Assembly: GCA_008828725.1 (NCBI GenBank)
Contig: MEHQ01000681.1
Coordinates: 248,001-312,000, forward strand
Direction of reading: 5' to 3'
From: Saccharina japonica
Taxonomy: Eukaryota > Sar > Phaeophyceae > Laminariales > Laminariaceae
Length of the DNA: 64,000 nucleotides
Shown here: in pieces, positions 21,901-34,900 of the stretch
How positions within the stretch are numbered: position 1 is the stretch's first letter
Layout: every line of letters starts with the position of its first letter
Translations under genes and position numbers: made by a program
Notes under the pieces: generated by a model
What the model was told of the DNA's origin: nothing
Database searches by the model: none
Seen by the model: only the letters and a program-made list of their open reading frames with translations

Positions 21901-23717
21901 CAGTCGAGGATGATCACCCCCCCTCCCCCATGAAACAAAGACCACGCACGGAGGTCGAGGGCGGGGCCGCAAATAAGTGGTGACATTTACAGGGGTAGTG
22001 AAGGGGGAAACACCGAAGACGCCGAGGCGGGGGTCGGCTGGCGCACCGGCTGGTGCGCCGAAAGCAATCGGCAGCGGGCTTGTAAATAAAAGTCGACGGT
22101 AGACGAGTCTTGGTAACGACGCTAACGTGTTGAGTACGTGCCAGGCATGCAGCATGCTCGTACATACCTCGAAGTATCCTTATTATTCAATGCTGAAGTA
22201 AAGCTACTGTGGTACGCGCATACAAGAGAACTGCACACCAACTACTGTAATTCATGCTAATACGAGTACTTACAATAGTATACCAGGTAGATGCTCGTAC
22301 AGCGCAGAAGAAGATTGTGACTGCAAGGCGGGACAACGCGGTAAAAAAACGGTGATCACTGACTACGGCATCGGCCACAGCATAATGTTACCCAAAGCAA
22401 AGTAGTGCCCGGGCTGCTGGGGCAGGGGATAGGGGATGCATCCAAAGTCCGGTAGGGAAGGATGCACAGCGACAGCAGTATGACTGATACCTGTACTGCT
22501 GCACGCTCCTCTTCTCAGACGGTTGATATGACCGCACCTCTCGTTGCTTAGACTACATTACAGCAGTATATCAGGTAGGGAAGACTATAGACTTGATCCG
22601 TTACACATGTAGGCTATGATTGCCTTGTCGTGGATAAAGTGCCGACGACACGTGTAGTAACGCGTCTGTCTATCTACAGTACTGGTATGAACATCTGCTG
22701 CCGCTGTTGCTGCTGATAGCCGATAACCTATTTCATTGTGGGTGTTCGATCGGCTGGAAGGCATCCAGTCAGTTAAGTTTGCTTCGGCGACTGATTGGCT
22801 GATGATGTTATGCTGTTGCTGTCTTCCGTCAGCAGCAGCTGCTATAATAGTAACCGTTACGGTTCACCCGATAGATATACGAGTGAGTGCCTGCTCCGTA
22901 CCAGTACTGCTGTACGAGCAATCAACTCCACGATTTTCTATCTTCTGCTCTTGCTTGTGTGTGTGCTTAGGTGCTTGATATTCGATGTTGGCGCCTATAT
23001 ATCAAACAAGCCACCTCGAGCAAGGAAAATCAAGCAAGCAAGAGCAAAGGCAAGCAAGGGTAACGGATAACGGATACAAAATCGGATACCGTCGATTTTC
23101 GACGTCATAAAACGCACTCGTCCATTCTGATTGGTGGACGAAGTCGCTAAAACTGCCATTTTGCCGTTACAAGTTATGCTCCTTTCTGATTGGCCAATAA
23201 CATCCAGCAGCCCTGGCCGAAGTTGCCCCGTAGTTGCTCTGCTGTTTCCGCTTCTGGCTGCCCTCCATTCCCATCGTCACGCCGCATCGTTTTTTCGTCG
23301 AACTTCGCAACTACAGGAGGCCCACTGCCGTGCTTTCACACCCCGATAGGCGCAGCAAGCAGCCCGGTCGTGTGCATAGCTCAGCAGTAGGTGAGAGACG
23401 AACAGAAGGCAGGGCAAGGCTGTGCTAACCCGTGGTTTTTCCGAGAGAGAAAGAAAAAATAGAGATTGGTTTTCTTCTTTGCAAATCATCAGGTTCGGCT
23501 TTGCGCACCCCACACCTGTGGTGTTGCTTTGCTGTCATTGCCCACAGCACGATATCTCCGTGCCTTCGGTTGTTAAGCTGGCGGTTGCTTGACAGGGCCC
23601 GCGTGATTGCCGTTGCCTTGCTGTGCCTCTCCCGTCTTCTTTGTGGCAGACAGGTAGACTGGTCTAGAGTTATAGTTTTGACGTGCTTCGCTGAACGCTG
23701 AACGCGTACGTTTTCAT
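18956..23717. other. No gene seen between the 21-bp array and the carrier gene
   Basis: No open frame here shows a domain or convincing splice partner. A small triplicated 23-bp word (CTGCNACATAAAACNCG-like) lies at 21082-21140. The last few hundred bases before 23718 are moderately pyrimidine-rich and may hold the carrier promoter, but no specific element can be named. Confidence 0.4.
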
Positions 23718-23801
23718 TTGCGCCGCATCTCTTCCTTCTCTTTCCCCTGTGTTGTTCGATCCGTGCCATGTACCTCGTGTAATTGCCTCGAGCCTTCAGG
23801 C

Positions 23802-23900
23802 ATGTCGAAGAAGAGCTCCAACCCCGTGGTGTCTTTGACGTCGGGATGTATCGCGGGAGCCGTGGAGGCGATTTGTGTATGGCCGCTCGAATTCGTCAAG
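23802..23900 (+). CDS. SLC25A1: Carrier exon 1, GC donor
   Basis: Codes for 33 residues, MSKKSSNPVV to PLEFVK, covering the short matrix-side/intermembrane N-terminus and helix 1 with the first half of the PX[DE]XX[KR] motif. It ends GTCAAG directly before GCAAGT at 23901. This is the classical consensus of the minor GC-AG intron class. No GT donor nearby would keep the motif. The open frame otherwise runs on without similarity to the family. Confidence 0.85.
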
Positions 23901-25887
23901 GCAAGTTCGAGCAATTTTCGACGCGTATTTCTGCTCTATGATCCTAGGCATGTCATCACTCTTGATACCAATTCTGGTACAGTCAAGATAATACACAGAA
24001 GCAGGCATACATAACCTGTGCTGTCACTGCTGTCTGGATTCGACACTGCTGCTGCTGCTGCACTACTTCAGGCTCTCATTCGGGTACAGCGTACAGCAGT
24101 ACTTCTGGTGGTTGCACGCTGTGAGCAAACTGCAAACCGCTGCTGCTGTACCCATGAAGTGTACCTTCTGCCTGGTATACCATACGGGCACGCAGCAGTT
24201 CCCTCCTGCACTACTGTTTGTTTGCCTCGCGCGACCCTTATCCCAGTCACTATGTTTGTACTCGTACGTACATACGTACTCAGCGAACCAAACGACGCGA
24301 TCATAGCGCTAATCACGGCAAACACACAGCACAGCACAGCTCGCGATGATGTATAATACGAGTATCCGTTTGGTGTCAATGAGAGCACAACAGCATATAA
24401 CACCATACATCAGCGTGACGCCCGAGAGGGAAACGAGAATCTAATGGAAATAGACCGGTATTGATCACTCTTTATTTCCTTCCATGCCGTCTCGCCGCCT
24501 ATTTGACCAGTGCCACAAAATCGCCGACGTACAATATGTATGATAGACAGCCTTACCACGTATTCGAAGAAGCTCATTCATTGGTCAAATAACCTATATT
24601 TCGGGGTGTTTCATTGGTCAACACACATTGACCCTGCTCTGGCGGCACTACCGGTACTCACTACTCTGCTCCAACCCCGACCTCGGTTCCCACTTTGTTT
24701 TTTTTTTTTTTTTTTTTTTTGTCCATCCCATTTATTATCTTCGCCCTTCCTTTCTCTCTCCTTCCTAGTCTTAACTCAGATCCGGGGTCACAAAGTAGGC
24801 TCCTCTCCCTCCTCCCCCACTACGGTTCTTGCCTTGCACTTTTATCGCGAGAAGACTTCAGCTTTTTCTTCCCTCGTCGACTTGCATCGAATTGTGCCTA
24901 CCCACGCTACTATTAATAGGCGCTATGAGCAGTTGATTCCGTTTTTTATTTATTTTTGCTAATAAATTAAAAAGTCCGACCCACGTAAGATTCGAAATCC
25001 GGACATCAACTTTTAGAAGCGTTCGAGGTTGCCACTACTGTAGACCATCGGGGCGATAAACCTCGTACGGAAGATTAAGGTAAGCAACACCCAGGTACGT
25101 TTATAAACTACTTCACACGTCGGACAGACCACGATCTATCCGGATGATCTAGATCTAAGTTGCCGTTATGATATCTAGATTGTGATATCTCGATCCTAAG
25201 CTGCCGTTATGATATCTAGATTGGGATATTATCTATATCACCTACGGTAGATCTTAACCTACCGTTTCGAGATGTTGTGTACGATCTGTGTAGTACAGAT
25301 TCTACCCGGGAAATATATATCCTACGTAGACCATGCAGGTTATACGGCTCTCACCCGGCAACATGAGCTAGATCATACAGATCATACAGATCCTACAGAT
25401 CATACAGATCCTACAGATCATCTGATCTGAAATATCTATATAATCGATGTACTCGTACGTACATACGTACTCAGCGAACCAAACGACGCGATCATAGCGC
25501 TAATCACGGCAAACACACAGCACAGCACAGCTCGCGATGATGTATAATACGAGTATCCGTTTGGTGTCAATGAGAGCACAACAGCATATAACACCATACA
25601 TCAGCGTGACGCCCGAGAGGGAAACGAGAATCTAATGGAAATAGACCGGTATTGATCACTCTTTATTTCCTTCCATGCCGTCTCGCCGCCTATTTGACCA
25701 GTGCCACAAAATCGCCGACGTACAATATGTATGATAGACAGCCTTACCACGTATTCGAAGAAGCTCATTCATTGGTCAAATAACCTATATTTCGGGGTGT
25801 TTCATTGGTCAACACACATTGACCCTGCTCTGGCGGCACTACCGGTACTCACTACTCTGCTCCAACCCCGACCTCGGTTCCCACTTT

Positions 25888-25922
<35 letters not shown>

Positions 25923-28900
25923 TCCATCCCATTTATTATCTTCGCCCTTCCTTTCTCTCTCCTCCCTAGTCGTAACTCATATCCGGGGTCACAAAGTAGG
26001 CTCCTCTCCCTCCTCCCCCACTACGGTTCTTGCCTTGCATTTTTATCGCGAGAAGACTTCAGCCTTTCCTTCCCTCGTCGACTCGCATCGAATTGTGCCT
26101 ACCCACGCTACTATTAATTGGCGCTCTCAGCAGTTGATTCCGTTTTGTATTTATTTTTGCAAATAAACTCAAAAGTCCGACCCACGTGAGATTCGAACTC
26201 CAGACATCAACGTTCAGAAGCGTTCGAGGTTACCTCTAGACCATCGGGGCGACCGACTGCTACTTTGGACAGGACAGAGTCGTAAGTAATAGCCGTGGGT
26301 ATTTCGATGCAGTCAGTTTTTAGGGCACTTTCATGTTGCACATTTACATTTACGTACGTACAGACCCGAGAGTATGACTACGATACTCGTACGTAGTGAT
26401 ATTCTGCTGCGATATACTTATACCTGGTATAATACGAGCTATGATGATATTTCATGCATATATATCTTCGCCGGGCTAACGCAGCCCACCCGAGCACGCA
26501 GGACAGGATACATGCGAGCATACATACGAGCTCACAGCTGTTGTTTTTTTTATTTTTTAATACATACTGTTTTTTTTTAATTTTTTAATATATCGCAAGT
26601 ATATACCTCAATACCGCATACTGTAATCAAGATAAGAAGATAACACACCCCTACGTATATACGTACTCGTAGGATGAAAGTCCGCCCTGTTTTTCCCATA
26701 TACCTGTCAGTAAGATTTAATCCCTTTGGGCCGCACTCCCAATGTGGGGAGAAAACGCTTGGAATTAGTGTAGAGAAAAAATCATATTCACAGTAGTAGG
26801 TTCCTTTACAGCAGTGCTAAAAGGACACACCCAACGACAATACTCGTGGGTGGCATTGGAAGGATCTCGTCACGATCTTTCCAAACCGCATAATCGCTCG
26901 GCTTTAAAGCCTTTCTAGCTCTCACCCCGTTGCAGAATAAATCGGCACAGAAGTTCGGAAATTTGTCCGAAAACGGGGTGGTGTGTAATTTTGCCGCGTG
27001 TTACGCAGCAGTCGCAAGAAATGTTGGTGCTGTTGGTGCTGAGGTTGGAGGTGTGTGATACCTGGTATTTTACGTAGGATGGGTCAAAATCATTGTTCGC
27101 TTTATTAGTTTTGAACACGCGTAACATACTATTAATAGTAATAATTAATATTATAGCCGTCGACAAAACGTGGACGTTTATTTTCTAGCGTAAGTGCGAC
27201 CAAATGCATGATCTTTGATACATACAGATATTAATATTAATACCAAATGCATGATCTTTGATACATACAGATATTAATATTAATAGTGTTTGTCATACGT
27301 GCCTTCTCTTGTTTTGTTTTTTGAATCAAGGGTAGTGATTGAGTTTTGTATTTTGGTCACTGCATCAGTGCGACCTTTCTGACTCTCATGTTACACACAC
27401 ACCACACACACCTAGTGGAAAAAAATGCATGGCTGCTACAGGAGTAGCTTCCGCTTACACGAAGTTTCCGGGCATTTTTCTATTTCGTGGGCATACCACA
27501 CTTCGTAGCAAGCATATCAACATCATGTGCATTCTGTACTGAGAGAAAGAGCACGATGTTTTTGTTTGGTTTGTTGTGGCCCGTCCGCACGACCTTAGCA
27601 CTGCACTGCACTGCTGGCTGTGCTGTCTATGGTATAATAACTGCTATACTAATAACAACTAGTATATAACATATAACTACATTGTATCTCCTATCCCCTA
27701 CCCCCTTGTACCTGACCTATTTATCAGGGTTCTTTACGGTTAACCGTCCGTGCACGGTGCGTTTTTTTTTTTTCGAAAATCCTACGGTCCGGTTCGGTGC
27801 GGTTTTCAGAAAGCGTAAATCTTACGGTGCGGTTCGGTGCGGTTATCCGATATTGTAAATCCTACGGTGCGGTTCGGTTTTTCCGTGCATCCTACGGTGC
27901 GGTTCGGTGCGGTTTTCATAAATCAGGAATCCTACGGTTGCGGTTCGGTGCGGTTTTCCGAAATCGTAAATGCAACGGTGCGGATCGTTTTTTTCATGCA
28001 CCCTACGGTGCGGTTCGGTGCGGTTTTCTTAAATCAGGAATCCTACGGTGCGGTTCGGTGCGGTTTTCAGAAATCGTAAATACAACGGTGCGGTTCGGTT
28101 TTTTCATGCATCCTACGGTGCGGTTCGGTGCGTTTTTTTAGATTTAGCAAATCCTACGGTGCGGTTCGGTGCTGTGATACATCCTACGGTGCGGTCCGGT
28201 GCGGTTCCCCGTTGAACGGGTTTTGCTGCGGTGCGGTTCCAATCCCCGTAGGGAAAACCGTTCATAACCGCTGTTTCTCCACGGTGCACCGTATGAATAA
28301 ACCGTACAAAACCGCGGTTTCGTACGGTTTTTGCCCCTTTTCTCGGGGCACTACTGCACTAACGAAACCGCTACAGGCATCGTATGAAAACAACGCAAAA
28401 CCCGCGGGTTCGTACGGTTTTCGTGCAAGGTACGTACATATTTATTTTATATATTGTTTACTTTCCACGCAAAGTGAAGAGAGCAACAACTACCACACGG
28501 GGGAGACCTTGCCCCAGGCTTCCTCCGCAACGTCGACTATTTCACGACGAACTGTGCCGACTAATAGCGCCGTCGCGGCCGGAGGAGGGCAGGTCGCGGC
28601 GGCTTCCGATAGTGCAGGCCCCAGCATAGAACCGACGGCAGGGTGGGGGGCCAAAGCTGCACAGGCGGCCGACTGCTGACCAGCTGCGGACTGCGCAACA
28701 CTGACTGGCTGCGGGCTCCGGGGCACCGGCTGCGGGCTGCGGACCGGATGTGCTTGTAGCTTGCACCTCTTCGGCTGGGGAAGGCTGCGCATCCGCAAGT
28801 TCCGTACCGGTAGTAGCTTTTCACGCCCCGGTGTGGTGGTGTCGGCGGTGGGGTGTGGCGATGTGTGGCAAAGCAGCTTTGCTGGCGTGCACGCTTTGGC

Positions 28901-31900
28901 ACGCATTTCCGGGTTCCCTGTGTTCTTGCGTATTTGTGTATTTGTGTAATTGTATATTTGTGCATTTTCTATTTTTTCGTACTTTTGTATTACTCAGTTT
29001 TTACATATATCCAATTTCAATATTTTTTCGGATAATTTATAAATACTTAATATACGTATAGATTAACTGATAAAAATAACTAATTATTGATAATAAATTA
29101 ATACGTACCTGGTATGAAATATGAAATACGTACATATATACTCCGAATATATATACCACGTATATAATTCATTTTTTTTGCATTCTAACGCCAAAAATAA
29201 AAAAACAATAATCAAAATATGAAATTCCATAAGATCAACCAAGCTAGCGGGAGCACTTTTGACACGAAACCGAGCAGAAATCGCCATAAACCGTGCGAAA
29301 CCGTGACCCTACAGCACCGTTCCGCGGTCGATGGAACCGCGGTTTGTATACGGTTTCAAGTTAACCGCACCGTTAAATAACCGATCTGACGGGTTTTGGC
29401 ACCGTATCTTGATGCACACGGTGCGGTGCGGTTTCTATGACATTCCTACGGTGCGGTTCGGTGCGGTTTTAAGAAATCAAGGATCTTACGGTGCGGTTCG
29501 GTGCGGTTTTCAGATATTGAAAATCCTACGGTGCGGTTCGGTGCTGTTTTCATAAATCGCGAATGCTACGGTGCGGTTCGGTGCGGTTTTCAGATGTCGT
29601 GAACCCTACGGTGCGGTTCGGTTATATTTTGTTTCCTACGGTGCGGTTCGGTGCGGTTTTCCGATATCGCAAAAAACCCTACGGTGCGGTTCGGTTATAT
29701 TTTGTTTCCTACGGTGCGGTTCGGTGCGGTTTTCCGATATCGCAAAACCTACGGTGCGGTGCGGTGCGGTTTTCAAGAGGGCAAGCATCCTACGGTGCGG
29801 TAACCGCACCGAACCGCACCGAACCGATAGGAAAAACCGCACCGTAAAGAACCCTGCTATTTATTCTGCTGCTGTAGTGTATAGTCAGTGCAGAAGTCAG
29901 TCGGTTCTGAAGTTATGTTTTATACATATCATATATAGGTATACCGCATTACCAGCATACGACTGCTGCTGTGCCGAAAACACATGGTCCGTACAGATGC
30001 ACGATAAACGCGTGCCTGGTGCCTGGTGTATGTGTTCTTCGTATTAAACCGCTCTTTCTACATACAGCAGTACCCGTCGACTCCATCACCCAGCACGCCC
30101 GCACGCCCAGTGTCCGTGCCGATTCAGTGCGTATGATAGGACTGCTGTACGACATTCATACGGCGTATGCATTTGCCGACAGCCCAACCGTGCAGACATA
30201 CGACTTTATTTTATCTCATTTTTCTATTTTTAATTTTGACGGCACAAATAAAATAGAGACATGAGGACCCCTTTCGATATTTTTGAAGCGTCCACCTTCT
30301 AGACGCCGTGTATACCAACGCACACAACTTGATGGCAGTTACAAATATCCTTCTGCGCGAGTTTTTGCTTAGCGACAGCTACTTCAGTATATATCTATAT
30401 GGACTGGCGCGCACGCACACCAGTACGGGTTACCAGTTACAACAGTAGCAGTAACAGGGACGATTCCAAGTTTATTTGTTTGCCATTGATTTCTTGGAAG
30501 TTTCCACGAAGACATACCAGGTATTATGCGAAATGGCCGCGGCTGCATCGATCGGCCCGCAGCCTGAGCCAAGGGTTATTTCCCTCGCTTTTCCTTCTCC
30601 GCCCTCCATGCTATTTCTTACCTGTAGCCCTTACCATTATTTATTATTTACGAACGAATGCGAGTTTCTTTTGCCACAAAAAAGGTACTGTACCCCTTTC
30701 GAGCTGGCATGTACGACCGAGGGTACAGACAGTATACGACCGCCGATCGAGAGTCGTAGATATACCTGGTATGCCACCAAGCTTGCAACATGAGTTTTTA
30801 GTATTTTTTCGATTCCAAAGCTTAGGTTTTATCACGCAATTCTCTTAATAGGCAACGCACGCAAGTTGACGGCAGTTACAAATGTCGTGCTGCGCAAATT
30901 CCTAGCGACAGCTACAGGTGATGCCGCTGTACGGTACTGCATCCTGCATCCCCACTTGTCTCCTCGGCATCGGGGAGCGCAGGGCTTGACATGCATGATA
31001 TTTCTAAGCAAAGTACAGAAAAGAAGAAATATGAGTTTTGTTGGCGACCGACGGAATTATCCAAGGTCAGGTTCTGTAGGGTACCTACAGAACCATACCC
31101 GGGGTATTTACCCGGGAAATACCCTACAGAGAACTTCTGTGAGTTCTGTAAGGGTTTTATACCCGTACCCGGAACTTCTGTAAGTTCTGTACGACCTTCA
31201 TACCCTACAGAGAACTTCTGTAAGTTCTGTACTCCCCGTTTCACAATACCCGGGGTACCGGTACAACGTGTTTGTACCTGCCCGGAACTTCTGTGAGTTC
31301 TGTACGCCCGGGCCACAATACCCGGAACTTCTGTGAGTTCTGTAAGGGTTTTATACCCTAACCCGGAACTTCTGTAAGTTCTGTAAGACATCCATACCCG
31401 TACCCGGAACTTCTGTAAGTTCTGTAACACCTTGGGCACAATACCCCGGGTAAGGGTATTCCCTCGGCACAATACCCTGTGTGCCGGTACAGATTAGGGT
31501 ATCGTTGAGGATGTCAGGAGACGGTCAGTCGAGGGAAAATGGGCATCGGTCAAGGGTGTGGATTCGAGTGTTCCACACTAAAACCTAGTATTTTGGCGTC
31601 AGTCAAGGATAAAAAATGAAAAATTGCCGTCAGTCAAGGGGTGAAAGTGCCGTCTCCTGACATATTTTGAGGAGTGATGTTATGCATTCTGACGTCATGT
31701 CTCATCAGTGACACACACCAAAAACGAAATTACGAAATTAAATTACATTGTACAACCCACGTCGCTCACACCCACACATGAACCGAGCACACAAGTACGT
31801 GGATTTTGATTTGGGGGGTAAATCTATGACCGCGGAAGTCATTCCCATGAAGTTGGAACGGTCCTTACCGTGAAAATCGTGAAAGACAGCTATAATAACA

Positions 31901-34900
31901 GAAATTAGCTACAATGGTACATGCATGGTATATACGCGTTAGTACCGGTATAGTGTGTCATGTTTGAAGTACACCAATCGCAGTATTTCGAAATGCATTT
32001 TATGTATATTTTTTTAGGAGTACATTTGCAGTTTTTTCGCCCCCTTGAGGTGTGTATTTACCAGGGTATCACCGGAACTTCTGTAAGTTCTGTACGCCCG
32101 TGCCTCAATCGGGACTTCTGTGAGTTCTGTACGCCCGGGCCACAATCGGAACTTCTGTGAGTTCTGTACGACCGGGCCACAATCGGAGCTTCTGTGAGTT
32201 CTGTACGCCCGTTCCACAATAAATACCCGGAACTTCTGTAAGTTCTGTACGCCCGTGTCACAATACCCGGAATTTCTGTGAGTTCTGTGCGACCTTCATA
32301 CCCGTACCCGGAACTTCTGTAAGTTCTGTGCGACCGAGCCACAATACCCGGGGTACCGGTACAACGTGTTTATACCTGCCTGGAACTTCTGTGAGTTCTG
32401 TACGCCCGTGCCACAATACCCGGAACTTCTGTGAGTTCTGTAAGGGTTTTATACCCTAACCCGGAACTTCTGTAAGTTCTGTACGACCTTCATACCCTAC
32501 AGAGAACTTCTGTAAGTTCCGTACTCCCCGTTTCACAATACCCGGGGTACCGGTACAACGTGTTTGTACCTGCCCGGAACTTCTGTGAGTTCTGTACGCC
32601 CGGGCCACAATACCCGGAACTTCTGTGAGTTCTGTAAGGGTTTTATACCCTAACCCGGAACTTCTGTAAGTTGTGTAAGACACCCATACCCTGACCCTAA
32701 ATCCACAAACCCTACAGAACCTGACCTTGGAATTATCCTTTTAATAGTCATGGGCTCTACCGACGTTTGTTTGCCACAAGAGGCAAGAGTACAGGAGAGA
32801 GATAGTTGCTCATCTAATCTACAGTAGACCATTGCATGGTGGCATGGTGACCATCCCAGCCACCGAGTGACAACTGACAACTGCATCTGTGCAGTATTTT
32901 GTACACATGCAGTATGCAAATGACCGATCGACTCTTATTTACTTCTACGTATATATGATACCTGGTATATACATTTGACAAGTATGCTGGGTATAAATCC
33001 TATTTACCAGCATAGATAAGGATATACCAGGTACCAACATGGCCGGTGTACGCCTGTGTGCTTCTGAAACTCGCAAAGCCCGCCCGTAGCTAGATCTACA
33101 CACGAGTCTACATTACCACTCTCTGACGATTTATGAGTGAATGCGATCACACCCGAGCCCGCCCGCCTGACGAGAGATTTCAGCGGCGCCGTGCGAATAG
33201 TTGACGTTCCTCTGACCCTTGTGTGTATGATATATATGTGTATATGATATTTGCGCCACTGTTGTTGATGCGTCCGCTTGTTGCACGCGTGGCGTATCAC
33301 TGCTGTGATGTGTAGGAGTATAGGAGTCGTATCGTGTATTGTCACAAGCCCTTGTCACGTACCAGGTATATATAGTGTCACGTACCGGGCTGACACCATT
33401 GGATATCATCGACTCCCCCGAAGGGCCAAAGCGGAGAGCCCAGCGGAGGATTCATCCATCCGGGGACAAGTCACTCAGCACAGTAATCCCTCGTCATGCG
33501 ATATAGAACCCCCAATCATTCCTGTCGACCAGTAGACCAGCATCAACCACCGCCGTCTCACAAACAACCCTCACCGTAGCCATCACACACGCCTTCCACA
33601 TGCCATATACCACATCTCATTCCACACCTATGGGCTATGACCTTAGATACGGCCTTAAGCCATACCCAAAATAGTGATGTTACACACCCGCCCCGGTGAA
33701 GGTTGAACAGCGAGCGGCGATTAGGCTCAAAACCGAAGAGGAAACGGGAAAACAAACGTTGCAATTTCGGTGTCGTTCCGATATTATATTACTATTAAAT
33801 CGTATATGCATTCACGCCTGCCATGGGTCGTACGTAACGTGTACTGGGTACTGGGCATACTGCCAGTTAATTGGGGATTAAGCCGTTATTATGTTATTAT
33901 ATACACCTGGTCCCTGATACCACGATATTGCATGTCTCTCGCACGGAAATTAACCTTCTGGCAACTGAAAATTGCTACGTGTACGTACACCCAACCTTGT
34001 GCGCGCAAATGGTATTACTTGGGATTTGACTGTATATAATGTTTGCGGGGGCATAGTAATAGTAATCTATATATTCAGAACCCGTAACGAACCCCAAAAG
34101 CATGTGTCCCCCTATCCCTATGTTAAACACGCTATATTTGATTCTGATTGCTATTACGACGTAGTAGTGTAGTAGTATTAGCGCTATTTCCCCCCGTAAT
34201 AACACAGTAATAGTATTACACAGATGCTCCGAGTACCTTGGAGTAAAGTAAGGAGTATTGGAGATAAAATACTTCAGGTACTTCGTGTACTCGGAGTATT
34301 TTGGGGTTCGATACTCCGGGATACTGCCGTACTCGGAGTATTTCGGGTATGAACACTCTCGATACTGCTTGTACTCGGAGTATTTCGGGGTCCGATACTG
34401 CGGGTACTCCTTGTACTCCGAGTATATTGGGCTTCAGTACTGCTCATACTTCAATTTTTCCGAGTATTCAGGCCGCCAGTACTTCAATACTCTCAAGTAC
34501 TCGGAATACGAAGTGTACTCGATACTCGAGTATACTCGGAGTGTGAAGTACGTTAGGGGCATCTTTGCATCATTTTAAAGACTCGGCCGTCATCCTTCCC
34601 AGGTTCTGGGAGCATGTGACAGGCGTTTATAGTTTATAGCATCTCAAAATCCACAGATGCTCCCATTACCTGCGAGTATAATTAGAGTATTTTAGAGAAA
34701 AAAATACTCCAGGTACTTTGTGTACTCGCAGTATTTCGGTGTTCAATATTCTCGATACTCGGAGTACTCCGAGTAATTTAGATGTTTGTACTCCGAGTAC
34801 TGCTTGTACTCGAGTGTAAGTACTACTTATACTCCCAGTACTCGGAGTATTTGGGCCTTCAGTACTGCTCATACTCCAAGTACTCCGAGTATTTAGGCCA

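Noticed and set aside
24510-26117. Pair of similar open frames starting MPQNRRRTICMIDS
   Set aside because: Similarity comes from the segmental duplication; both pass through the poly-T tract and shift frame after it.
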